This document shows, one piece after another, positions 1-6,017 of a DNA stretch of 8,053 bases. Where the stretch lies: positions 6,015-14,067 of the forward strand of contig JANREF010000322.1 in assembly GCA_030726195.1 (NCBI GenBank). The letters run 5' to 3'. The position numbers were made by a program, and so were the translations under genes. Source of the stretch: Burkholderiaceae bacterium (lineage in GTDB: Bacteria > Pseudomonadota > Gammaproteobacteria > Burkholderiales > Burkholderiaceae_C). The notes below the pieces were generated by a model, which was given only the letters and a program-made list of their open reading frames with translations, did not search any database and had not been told where the DNA came from. The first letter of the stretch is position 1; every line of letters begins with the position of its first letter.

Positions 1-8
1 GCCCAGAC

Positions 9-479
9 CTAGTCGATGTCTAACGGAATCGTAATAGGGCCGCTGTTGACCAAGTGCACCTGCATTTCAGTGGCAAAGCGTCCCGTCGCCACATCGGGGT
101 GTATGCGCCGGGCTTGCGCCACCAAGTAATCAAACAGCGCGCGCGCCTGCTCTGGCGGGGCACTGCCTGCGAAGCTGGGCCGGTTGCCTTTTTTGGTGTC
201 TGCCGACAAGGTGAATTGGCTGACCAACAGCAAGCCCCCCACACGGCCTTGACCGTCGATGTTGGGCAGCGCGTGATCTAACTTGCCCTGCGCATTGGCA
301 AACACACGCAGCTTGAGCAGCTTGTCCAACAACTTGTCGGCCGTGGCTTGGGTGTCCGTGGGCATGGCACACACCAGTACCAACAAGCCTGCACCAATGC
401 GACCCACCACTTCGGGCGCACCCGCTGGCGAGTCCACCTCAACGCGCGCCTGAGAAACGCGCTGCACAACCGCTTTCAT
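9..479 (-). CDS. dtd: D-aminoacyl-tRNA deacylase (D-Tyr-tRNA deacylase)
   Basis: This 156-residue protein is the usual length for Dtd. Dtd is a cytosolic homodimer that hydrolyses D-aminoacyl-tRNA (for example D-Tyr-tRNA) and glycine mischarged on tRNA-Ala, releasing the free amino acid and the tRNA. The family signatures are visible: MKAVVQRVSQARV at the N-terminus, the catalytic SQFTL motif at residues 87-91, KKGNRPSF at 96-103, and NSGPIT at 145-150. The last contains the Gly147-Pro148 pair that, in the family, forms the cis-peptide used for chiral selection. The common form of this last motif is NDGPVT, so Ser146 is a mild variant. The ATG start follows a weak AAGG-type ribosome site. The gene is the last of a minus-strand run after tyrS and the transporter gene, 40 bases behind the latter. 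Proofreading next to tyrS makes functional sense. The stop is TAG, and no terminator is visible in the 8 bases left. Confidence 0.95.
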   Translation of the reverse strand: MKAVVQRVSQARVEVDSPAGAPEVVGRIGAGLLVLVCAMPTDTQATADKLLDKLLKLRVFANAQGKLDHALPNIDGQGRVGGLLLVSQFTLSADTKKGNRPSFAGSAPPEQARALFDYLVAQARRIHPDVATGRFATEMQVHLVNSGPITIPLDID

Positions 480-519
480 ACACTCATACCCTTAGGTCGC
501 CAGCGCTGTAGCGCAGCGG

Positions 520-1452
520 TCATTGATCGTGCTCTGCGTCGACCGCGCTCACGTGTGCGTGCGCCTCCACGTCAGACGGCAGCAGTTGTATCGTGGCCAA
601 CAAGCCCGGCACGGCGTGTACCAACGCGCGCTCCACATCACCGCGCAGCGCAGCGGCGCGCCCCAGCGTCCAATCCGACGGCATGTGCATGTGCAAATCA
701 ATGAAGCTGCGCGAGCCCGCTCGGCGGGTGGTGATGTGGTCAAACCGAATGATGTCTGTCCCATCTCGGCTGTGCTCAAAATCGCCCAGCACTTGCTCAA
801 TTTGAGCCAGCACATCAGGCTCGACCGCCTCGTCCATCAGCGCTTGCGAGGACTGCCACACCAAGCGCCCACCCTCTCGCAAAATATTCAGTGCAACCGC
901 AATCGCTACGGCGGCATCCAACCAAACCCAGCCCGTGATGCCCGCCAGTATCAAACCAATGACCACACCGGCCGAGGTCCATACGTCGGTCAATAAATGC
1001 CGCGCGTCCCCCTCCAGCGCTGCTGAGCGGTACACCTTGGCCGACTGCAGCATGACGTAGGCCAGCGCGCCATTGAGCAAAGAGCTGAACACCGACAAGG
1101 CGATGCCAATGTCCAGCTGCATGAGTGGCTGCGGGTTCAACCAACGCTCGGTGGCTGAGATGATGATGCCCAGCGCCGCGCCGACAATCAAAATGCCCTC
1201 AAAACCCGCTGAAAAGTACTCTGCCTTGTGGTGGCCATAAGGGTGACCATCATCCGCAGGCCTAGAGGCCACGGTGACCATTTGCAACGCAAACATGGCA
1301 CTGGCCAAGTTCACGAAGGACTCCATGGCGTCTGACAGCAGCGCGACCGAGTCGGTCAACCACCATGCCAAGGTCTTGAGCGCAATGGTGGCCAAGGCCA
1401 CCAGAACCGATAGCCGCAGCAAATTTTTAGGTGAGCGCCAAGTGTTAGCCAT
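520..1452 (-). CDS. cation diffusion facilitator (FieF/CzcD-type metal efflux transporter)
   Basis: This 310-residue integral membrane protein belongs to the CDF family, which exports divalent metals (Zn, Fe, Mn, Co, Cd) from the cytoplasm in exchange for protons. About six membrane segments are visible, at roughly residues 11-32, 35-57, 82-100, 113-135, 158-174 and 177-190. A C-terminal cytoplasmic ferredoxin-like domain follows (about 205-310), with the typical stretch around RFDHITTRRAGSRSFIDLH at 236-254. The loop motif HPYGHHKAE (70-78) is a CDF hallmark. The helix-5 metal pair His152-x3-Asp156 is intact. The helix-2 site, usually D/H-x3-D, reads Glu44-x3-Asn48, so metal specificity cannot be predicted. 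Between tyrS and this ATG lie only 35 bases, mostly a hexamer repeat with no Shine-Dalgarno sequence. The gene is probably cotranscribed with tyrS and dtd. Family assignment is secure, but the substrate is unknown. Confidence 0.92.
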   Translation of the reverse strand: MANTWRSPKNLLRLSVLVALATIALKTLAWWLTDSVALLSDAMESFVNLASAMFALQMVTVASRPADDGHPYGHHKAEYFSAGFEGILIVGAALGIIISATERWLNPQPLMQLDIGIALSVFSSLLNGALAYVMLQSAKVYRSAALEGDARHLLTDVWTSAGVVIGLILAGITGWVWLDAAVAIAVALNILREGGRLVWQSSQALMDEAVEPDVLAQIEQVLGDFEHSRDGTDIIRFDHITTRRAGSRSFIDLHMHMPSDWTLGRAAALRGDVERALVHAVPGLLATIQLLPSDVEAHAHVSAVDAEHDQ

Positions 1453-1455
1453 AAC

Positions 1456-1479
1456 CGTTGTCGTTGTCGTTGTCGTTGT
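1456..1479. repeat. four perfect tandem copies of hexamer CGTTGT
   Basis: The plus strand carries CGTTGT four times without a mismatch, followed by TGC. On the minus strand this reads as ACAACG units that end 3 bases before the ATG of the cation-efflux gene. They fill most of the 35-base gap after the tyrS stop and occupy the place where a ribosome-binding site would be expected. The unit is a multiple of three and codes for threonines in the transporter frame, but no alternative start was seen upstream. Copy-number change would alter spacing rather than frame. Confidence 0.9.
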
Positions 1480-1487
1480 TGCGGTGT

Positions 1488-2753
1488 TTATGCCAAGGTC
1501 ACGCGCGCAAACTTGCGCTTGCCAACCTGTACCACGTAGCGACCTGCACCCAGCTTCAAACCCTTGTCGCTGACCACACTGGAGTCCACGCGCACGCCAC
1601 CGCCCTCAATGAGGCGCCCGGCTTCCGAAGACGACGGCGCCAAGCCCGCGGCCTTGAGCACCGCACCAATACCCATGGGTGCCCCGCTCAGCGACACCTC
1701 GGGAATCTCATCGGGCACACCGCCTTTGCTGCGGTTGATGAAGTCTTGCTCCGCTTTATCGGCCGCCAACGCGCTGTGAAAACGCGTGGTGATTTCTTTG
1801 GCCAGCATCACCTTGGCGTCGCGCGGATTCATACCCGCTGCCACTTGCGCTTTGAGGGCTGCAATGTCGGCCTCTGACTTGAAACTGAGCAAGACATACC
1901 AGCGCCACATCAAGTCGTCACTGATGGACAACACCTTGGCGTACATGGTGTTGGCGTCTTCTGCAATGCCAATGTAGTTGTTCTTGCTCTTGGACATTTT
2001 GTCCACGCCATCCAGCCCCTCTAACAATGGCATGGTCAAAATGCACTGCGGCTCTTGGCCGTACTCTTGCTGCAAATGGCGCCCCATCAGTAGGTTGAAC
2101 TTTTGGTCGGTGCCACCCAGCTCTAAGTCGGCCTTGAGCGCCACACTGTCGTAGCCCTGCATGAGCGGGTACAAAAACTCGTGCACGCTGATGCTTTGGC
2201 CACCGTGAAAGCGCTTGTGAAAGTCGTCGCGCTCCATCATGCGGGCCACGGTGTATTTGGCAGACAACTCAATCATGCCGCGCGCGCCCAAGGGCTCGCT
2301 CCACTCGCTGTTGTACCGAATCTCTGTTTTGGACTCGTCCAGCACCATGGCCGCTTGGCTGTAGTAGGTTTGTGCATTGACCAGAATTTGCTCTTTGGTC
2401 AACGGTGGGCGTGTGCTGTTGCGCCCCGAAGGGTCGCCAATCAAACTGGTGAAGTCGCCAATCAAAAAGATGACCTGATGCCCCAAGTCTTGCAGCTGGC
2501 GCATTTTGTTCAACACCACCGTGTGGCCGATGTGTATGTCGGGCGCTGTAGGGTCTAAACCCAGCTTGATGCGCAAAGGCTGGCCGCTTTCAAACGACTT
2601 GTTGAGCTTGCGCACCCACTCGTCGCGGGGCAGCAATTCCTCGGCACCTCTCAAGCTCACGGCCAGGGCATGTTCAACACTGTCATTCATGGGCACGGCT
2701 GGCACGTTAGACTTGGCGGTTGAACTGTCGGCTTTGGACTGTATATTTTGCAT
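1488..2753 (-). CDS. tyrS: tyrosyl-tRNA synthetase
   Basis: This class I aminoacyl-tRNA synthetase activates tyrosine with ATP and charges tRNA-Tyr in the cytosol. From the ATG chosen here it has 421 residues. Visible landmarks are the HIGH signature at residues 74-77, the tyrosine-pocket stretch LELGGTDQKFN at about 210-220, the KMSKS loop at 252-256, and a C-terminal S4-type RNA-binding domain from about residue 355. The spacing of these motifs fits the longer TyrRS form common in proteobacteria. The start is uncertain. A TTG at 2777 would add 8 residues, an ATG at 2690 would remove 21, and none has a clear Shine-Dalgarno sequence. ATG 2753 is favoured because it keeps a short non-conserved N-terminal tail. 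The gene is first in the minus-strand run with the metal transporter and dtd. Its 5' end is overlapped by divergent plus-strand promoter-like sequences. Confidence 0.96.
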   Translation of the reverse strand: MQNIQSKADSSTAKSNVPAVPMNDSVEHALAVSLRGAEELLPRDEWVRKLNKSFESGQPLRIKLGLDPTAPDIHIGHTVVLNKMRQLQDLGHQVIFLIGDFTSLIGDPSGRNSTRPPLTKEQILVNAQTYYSQAAMVLDESKTEIRYNSEWSEPLGARGMIELSAKYTVARMMERDDFHKRFHGGQSISVHEFLYPLMQGYDSVALKADLELGGTDQKFNLLMGRHLQQEYGQEPQCILTMPLLEGLDGVDKMSKSKNNYIGIAEDANTMYAKVLSISDDLMWRWYVLLSFKSEADIAALKAQVAAGMNPRDAKVMLAKEITTRFHSALAADKAEQDFINRSKGGVPDEIPEVSLSGAPMGIGAVLKAAGLAPSSSEAGRLIEGGGVRVDSSVVSDKGLKLGAGRYVVQVGKRKFARVTLA

Positions 2754-2763
2754 GGGGTAAAAC

Positions 2764-2792
2764 TTGTAGCAAACCAAGGACTTACATATAAT
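2764..2792 (+). promoter_or_regulatory. sigma-70-like promoter, TTGTAG - 17 bp - TATAAT
   Basis: A perfect TATAAT -10 box lies at 2787-2792, and a TTGTAG -35-like hexamer lies 17 bases upstream at 2764-2769 (3 of 6 consensus, including the TTG core). Transcription would start near 2799, in the gap between tyrS and the M23 gene, and run away from tyrS. A second candidate further up, TTGAAC (2720-2725) - 16 bp - TATATT (2742-2747), lies antisense inside the tyrS N-terminal codons. The 187 bases after the predicted start end exactly at a terminator, which supports use as a promoter. No experimental evidence is available. Confidence 0.45.
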
Positions 2793-2798
2793 TGAGAA

Positions 2799-2987
2799 TA
2801 GTCGAAAAATTTGTGATCTTTGCGCCGCGCTGGCAACAGCAAAAACCCAATGAAATCAACTAAGACGCTCGCTCAACTGCCGGTTTTCGACATATCGGCA
2901 CACGCACAGCGTGCACCAATTGTAGTGGGCTGGGGCTCTGTTCGAGGGCTAAGCCACGCGCGCATTCAGATGAGGCGCGCTTTTTTG
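2799..2987 (+). ncRNA. candidate small RNA or attenuator leader between tyrS and the M23 gene
   Basis: A transcript from the TATAAT promoter to the T-run at 2981-2986 would be about 188 nt and carries no convincing coding sequence. Hairpins visible in order are: GCTG-GCAA-CAGC with a GNRA tetraloop at 2829-2840; TGCCG/CGGCA at 2878-2882 and 2896-2900; CACGC-ACA-GCGTG near 2900-2912; a stem pairing 2925-2931 with 2952-2957 around an inner CTC/GAG; and the GC-rich terminator. An 8-bp long-range pairing, 2801-2808 with 2884-2891, competes with the TGCCG/CGGCA hairpin, so two folds are possible. The size resembles 6S RNA, but the 6S central-bubble sequences were not recognised. It is either a free small RNA or a terminated leader of the M23 gene, and the sequence cannot decide between them. 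Confidence 0.35.
2958..2986 (+). terminator. rho-independent terminator
   Basis: GCGCGC (2958-2963) and GCGCGC (2975-2980) form a stem around an 11-base loop, followed at once by six T residues (2981-2986). The T-run is on the plus strand only, so it stops transcription coming from the tyrS/M23 gap, just before the M23 gene. No annotated gene lies upstream on this strand, which is why a small RNA or attenuator is suspected. Confidence 0.65.
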
Positions 2988-2994
2988 TAGGGGC

Positions 2995-3012
2995 GGTGGT
3001 TGCCCAACCACC
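2995..3012 (+). repeat. 7-bp perfect hairpin ahead of the M23 gene
   Basis: GGTGGTT (2995-3001) and AACCACC (3006-3012) are perfect inverted repeats around GCCC. The hairpin sits 9 bases after the T-run of the terminator and 20 bases before the preferred TTG start. It swallows the upstream TTG at 3000, which argues against that codon as the start. No T-run follows, so it is not a terminator. It may be a 5'-end or translation-control structure. Confidence 0.6.
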
Positions 3013-3032
3013 ACCGAGTAGCTGGAGTTTGT

Positions 3033-4592
3033 TTGTTCACGGAACACCAACGATTTATAGCCAATACGCAGGCCCGCGTCGCCAACGTGGCGATTAGGAC
3101 TGCCCAAGCGGTGCCCGGGCGCAGCACGTGGCAAAAACGCCTGTTCTTGGTGGGCATGAGTTTATTTGGCTTGGGCATCACGTCGTTTGGAATTGGCAGC
3201 GCGCGCGAAGCCAGCACCGATGCCTACGCATTGGCCCATCCGACCACCAGCGCCAGTAGCAGCCCCGGCGCCATTGCCGACAATTCCGACCCCAGCAGCG
3301 GCCGAATCACGCTAGACCCTAGATCCGACGCCAATGCCAATGCCAACGCCAACGCCCTACCAGCCGCCACCAAGGTCAGCGCGCGCAGCAGCACCTCGGT
3401 CAAAAGCTTGCTGGGCCCGGCCTTTGACCTAGACTTTCGCAGCCTGATTAAGGGCAACACTGCTGAGCCCAACTTGCTCTACAGCCACGACTGGATGCGC
3501 CGTGGCGACACCGCTACCAGCTTGCTCGCGCGCATGGGCGTGCAAGACGACGAACTCGCCCTGTGGATGCGCAGCGACGATGTGGTGCGCGGCGTATTGG
3601 CCAACCCCAACAGCAAACGCGTCAATGCGGCCTACACCTTAGAGGGGCAGGTCCAGCAATTGGTGTTGCGGTGGGTTCCCGATAACAACGTAGACACCTT
3701 CACGCGCCTGACTATTTCACGCAACGACAACGGCCAGTTCAGCAGCCAAACCGAGCAAATAGAGTTGCAGCGGCGCCAACGCCTGATCAGTGGCCGCATC
3801 GAATCGTCTTTGTTTGCCGCCACCGAAGCAGCAGACATCCCCGATGCAATGGCCATGAACGTGGCCGAAGTGTTTGCCAACGACATCGACTTCAACCGCG
3901 ACCTGCGCAAAGGCGATACGTTCAGCTTGGTTTACGAAGAGTTAGAAGCCGACGGCGAACCATTCAAAACCGGACGGTTGCTGGCCGCTCGCTTTGTAAA
4001 CAACGGGCGCGAGCTCAACGGCATCTGGTTTGCCAACGGCACGGATAAAGGCGAATACTTTGACCTAGAAGGCAACAGCACACGGCGCTTCTACTTGGCC
4101 TCGCCCATGGAGTTTTCGCGGGTCACCAGCAGCTTTGCCATGCGCTTCCACCCCATTCAAAAGCGCTGGAAGCGCCATTTGGGCGTCGACTATGGCGCAC
4201 CGACTGGCACGCCCGTGCGCACGGTGGGTGATGGCCGAGTGATTTTTGCAGGCGTGAAACGTGGCTTTGGCAACGTCATTGAAATTCAGCACGACAGCAA
4301 AAACACCACGCTGTACGCACACCTTAGCCGCTTTTATGTGCGCAAAGGTCAGCGCGTGGAGCGCGGGGAACGCATAGGCGCTGTGGGCAGCACCGGTTGG
4401 GCCACGGGTCCACACCTGCATTTTGAGCACCGCGTGGCCGGCGTTCACCAAAACCCCGCCTTGCTCGCACGCAACAGCCGAGCCCTGACCATTGCGCCCG
4501 AGCGCAAGTCCAGCTTCATGGCGGTGGCCAACACCATGTCTTCCCAACTGGAGGCCGCCAGCTGGATGACCACCGCCTCCGCTTCCAACTGA
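3033..4592 (+). CDS. membrane-anchored M23 (LytM-type) peptidoglycan endopeptidase, MepM-like
   Basis: Zinc metallopeptidases of family M23 cleave peptide crosslinks in peptidoglycan. From TTG 3033 the protein has 519 residues. In order it shows a short N-terminal tail, one membrane anchor at about residues 36-57, a low-complexity periplasmic linker (about 60-125) with an Ala-Asn repeat, an OapA/LysM-like domain from about 150 (DWMRRGDTATSLLARMG), a linker domain, and a C-terminal LytM domain (about 360-480). All zinc and catalytic residues are present: His382-x3-Asp386, His430 and His461-x-His463 in GPHLHFE. TTG 3033 is preferred because GGAG at 3024-3027 lies 5 bases upstream. The next upstream candidate, TTG 3000, is inside a hairpin, and no ATG occurs before residue 42. 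The gene diverges from tyrS, and anmK follows after 79 bases. It could instead be an activator-type LytM protein, but the intact zinc ligands favour an active enzyme. Confidence 0.93.
   Translation: MFTEHQRFIANTQARVANVAIRTAQAVPGRSTWQKRLFLVGMSLFGLGITSFGIGSAREASTDAYALAHPTTSASSSPGAIADNSDPSSGRITLDPRSDANANANANALPAATKVSARSSTSVKSLLGPAFDLDFRSLIKGNTAEPNLLYSHDWMRRGDTATSLLARMGVQDDELALWMRSDDVVRGVLANPNSKRVNAAYTLEGQVQQLVLRWVPDNNVDTFTRLTISRNDNGQFSSQTEQIELQRRQRLISGRIESSLFAATEAADIPDAMAMNVAEVFANDIDFNRDLRKGDTFSLVYEELEADGEPFKTGRLLAARFVNNGRELNGIWFANGTDKGEYFDLEGNSTRRFYLASPMEFSRVTSSFAMRFHPIQKRWKRHLGVDYGAPTGTPVRTVGDGRVIFAGVKRGFGNVIEIQHDSKNTTLYAHLSRFYVRKGQRVERGERIGAVGSTGWATGPHLHFEHRVAGVHQNPALLARNSRALTIAPERKSSFMAVANTMSSQLEAASWMTTASASN
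3330..3356 (+). repeat. GCCAAY hexamer repeat coding for alternating Ala-Asn
   Basis: Four consecutive GCC-AAT/AAC units plus one more GCC encode Ala-Asn-Ala-Asn-Ala-Asn-Ala-Asn-Ala in the periplasmic linker of the M23 protein (residues 100-108 from the TTG start). The first two units use AAT and the next two AAC, so the repeat has begun to diverge. Gain or loss of units would keep the frame and only change linker length. Confidence 0.8.
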
Positions 4593-4623
4593 GCCGCACG
4601 CCGTCAGTTGCGCGGCACTGATG

Positions 4624-4650
4624 CAGTGGTGCAGTGGCGCAGTGGCGCAG
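4624..4650. repeat. 8-bp tandem repeat CAGTGGYG, about 3.4 copies
   Basis: CAGTGGTG, CAGTGGCG, CAGTGGCG and a partial CAG occur head to tail in the 79-base gap between the M23 and anmK genes, ending 21 bases before the anmK ATG. The second and third copies are identical. The unit is not a multiple of three, but it lies outside coding sequence. It occupies the region where the -35 box of an anmK promoter would be expected. Confidence 0.75.
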
Positions 4651-4671
4651 GCATGAAGCACAATAGCGCTC

Positions 4672-5928
4672 ATGACGTCGCGCGCCTTGCCCCACTCCAC
4701 ACCGCCAACAGCCCAGCCGGCCACAGACACTGTGACACCGACTGTGCGCGCGACGCACGCATACGAGGCACCTGACGCACCAGCCCATGCGCTGTTCATA
4801 GGCCTGATGTCGGGCACCTCCTTGGACGGGGTGGACGGCGTGCTGTGCCGCATGGACAGCAGCGGTCGCCCGCTTGTGATCGCCCATGCACACCGGCCCT
4901 ACAGTGACGCGCTCAAGGCACTGGCGTTGGCGCTCAACACCAGCGGGCCTGACGAGCTGCACCTGAGTGCTCAACTGGGCATCGCCTTGTCGCACGTCAG
5001 TGCCGATGTATGCACCGCACTCATGCAGCAGGCGCAGGTCCGCGCCCCGCAGATACAGGCCGTGGCCAGCCATGGTCAAACCGTGCGGCACGCCCCCATG
5101 GCCAGTCGCACCGTCGACGGACGCGCCAGCGTGGGCTACTCTGTGCAGGTCAACAATGCCGCGCTGTTGGCCGAACTCACAGGCATAGACGTGGTCGCAG
5201 ACTTTCGCAGCCGCGACATTGCCGCGGGCGGCCAAGGCGCACCCTTGGTGCCCGCATTCCACCAGCATGTGTTTGCGCAGCCAGAGACAACGGTGGCCGT
5301 GCTCAACATTGGCGGCATGGCCAATGTCAGCGTGATCAGGGGCACCAGCGTGCGTGGCTGTGACACAGGCCCAGGTAATGTGTTGCTGGACACCTGGGCG
5401 CAGCGGCACATTGGCCAAGCTTATGACCACGATGGACAGTGGGGGGCCAGTGCAGATGTGAACAGCGACTTGCTAGCCGCCTTGCTGCGCGAGCCTTTTT
5501 TCGCTACCAACCAAGCCAGCGCCCCCACGAGCACGGGGCGCGATTTGTTCAATGCCACTTGGCTGGACCAACAGTTGTTGGGCTTTGAACACGTGTCGCC
5601 TGCAGCGGTACAAGCCACATTGGGCGCGCTCACGGCCCGCAGCGCCGCCACACAAATTGAATTACTCGCTGGTGCACACAGCCCTGTCCAACGCGTGTTG
5701 GTCTGTGGTGGTGGCGCTTACAACCTGCAACTCATGGCGCAACTGCGCTTGGCCATGCCCGGTGCGCAAGTCGGCACCACGGATGATGTGGGCATGCCTG
5801 CACTGCAAGTAGAAGCTTGTGCGTTTGCTTGGCTGGCGTGGTGCTTCATGCAGCGCCGCGCGGGCAATGTGGTGGCCGCCACCGGCGCTGCTGGGCCACG
5901 CGTATTGGGTGCGCTGTACCCACGCTGA
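4672..5928 (+). CDS. anmK: anhydro-N-acetylmuramic acid kinase
   Basis: AnmK opens 1,6-anhydroMurNAc and phosphorylates it with ATP to give MurNAc-6-phosphate, a cytosolic step of peptidoglycan recycling before MurQ. The 418 residues carry the family blocks GLMSGTSLDGVD (44-55), ASHGQTVRH (122-130), ADFRSRDIAAGGQGAPLVPAFH (about 176-197), LNIGGMANVS (211-220), GCDTGPGNVLLDTW (229-242) and VCGGGAYN (344-351), all in order. Family members usually begin only a few residues before the first block, so the first 40 or so residues here, rich in Ala, Thr and Pro, are an unusual extension or a mis-set start. GTG codons at 4732 and 4744 are the only later candidates before that block. No Shine-Dalgarno sequence precedes the ATG. 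CACAAT (4659-4664) lies 7 bases before it, as expected for a -10 box of a leaderless transcript. The upstream M23 gene supplies related chemistry. Confidence 0.95.
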   Translation: MTSRALPHSTPPTAQPATDTVTPTVRATHAYEAPDAPAHALFIGLMSGTSLDGVDGVLCRMDSSGRPLVIAHAHRPYSDALKALALALNTSGPDELHLSAQLGIALSHVSADVCTALMQQAQVRAPQIQAVASHGQTVRHAPMASRTVDGRASVGYSVQVNNAALLAELTGIDVVADFRSRDIAAGGQGAPLVPAFHQHVFAQPETTVAVLNIGGMANVSVIRGTSVRGCDTGPGNVLLDTWAQRHIGQAYDHDGQWGASADVNSDLLAALLREPFFATNQASAPTSTGRDLFNATWLDQQLLGFEHVSPAAVQATLGALTARSAATQIELLAGAHSPVQRVLVCGGGAYNLQLMAQLRLAMPGAQVGTTDDVGMPALQVEACAFAWLAWCFMQRRAGNVVAATGAAGPRVLGALYPR

Positions 5929-5963
5929 TCCCCTCAAGACGCACACTGGGGCGCAGGCAGACG

Positions 5964-5990
5964 AAAAAAAACCCAGTGTGACACTGGGTT
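5964..5990 (-). terminator. strong rho-independent terminator of erpA
   Basis: Read on the minus strand, AACCCAGTG-TGT-CACTGGGTT forms a 9-bp stem followed by eight T residues (the A-run at 5964-5971 on the plus strand). It lies 27 bases after the erpA stop. On the plus strand only a weak TTCTAT tail follows, so anmK termination there would be inefficient. An extra copy of ACACTGGG at 5943-5950 gives an alternative pairing for the plus-strand transcript. Confidence 0.88.
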
Positions 5991-6017
5991 CTATCAAATG
6001 CGTTCAGCGAGCCGAGG

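Noticed and set aside
503..514. Small GCGC-TGTA-GCGC dyad between dtd and the transporter gene
   Set aside because: Only 4 bp of stem with no T-run, as expected by chance in GC-rich DNA.
1274..1573. Plus-strand frame containing a run of nine valines
   Set aside because: It is produced by the CGTTGT repeat read in the opposite direction and overlaps the transporter and tyrS genes.
2925..2957. tRNA-like T-arm (CTGTTCGAGGG) in the tyrS/M23 gap
   Set aside because: The base that should close the T-stem after the loop does not pair, and no acceptor, D or anticodon arms fit.
2799..2987. Assignment of the candidate RNA as 6S RNA or 4.5S RNA
   Set aside because: Length is compatible with 6S, but the central-bubble sequences were not found and the 5' and 3' ends pair only over about 5 bp. 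The 4.5S GGAAGGAAGCAGCC motif is absent.
2850..2990. 46-codon plus-strand frame (MKSTKTLAQLPVFD...) in the tyrS/M23 gap
   Set aside because: It has no ribosome-binding site and uses rare codons (ATA, CTA, AGG). Its last codons are the terminator stem and T-run. It is more likely non-coding.
4065..5430. Two long minus-strand open frames (4065-4853, 262 codons; 4516-5430, 304 codons)
   Set aside because: They lie antisense to the M23 and anmK genes, whose protein motifs are intact. They overlap each other and show no recognisable domain, and long antisense frames are common in high-G+C DNA.
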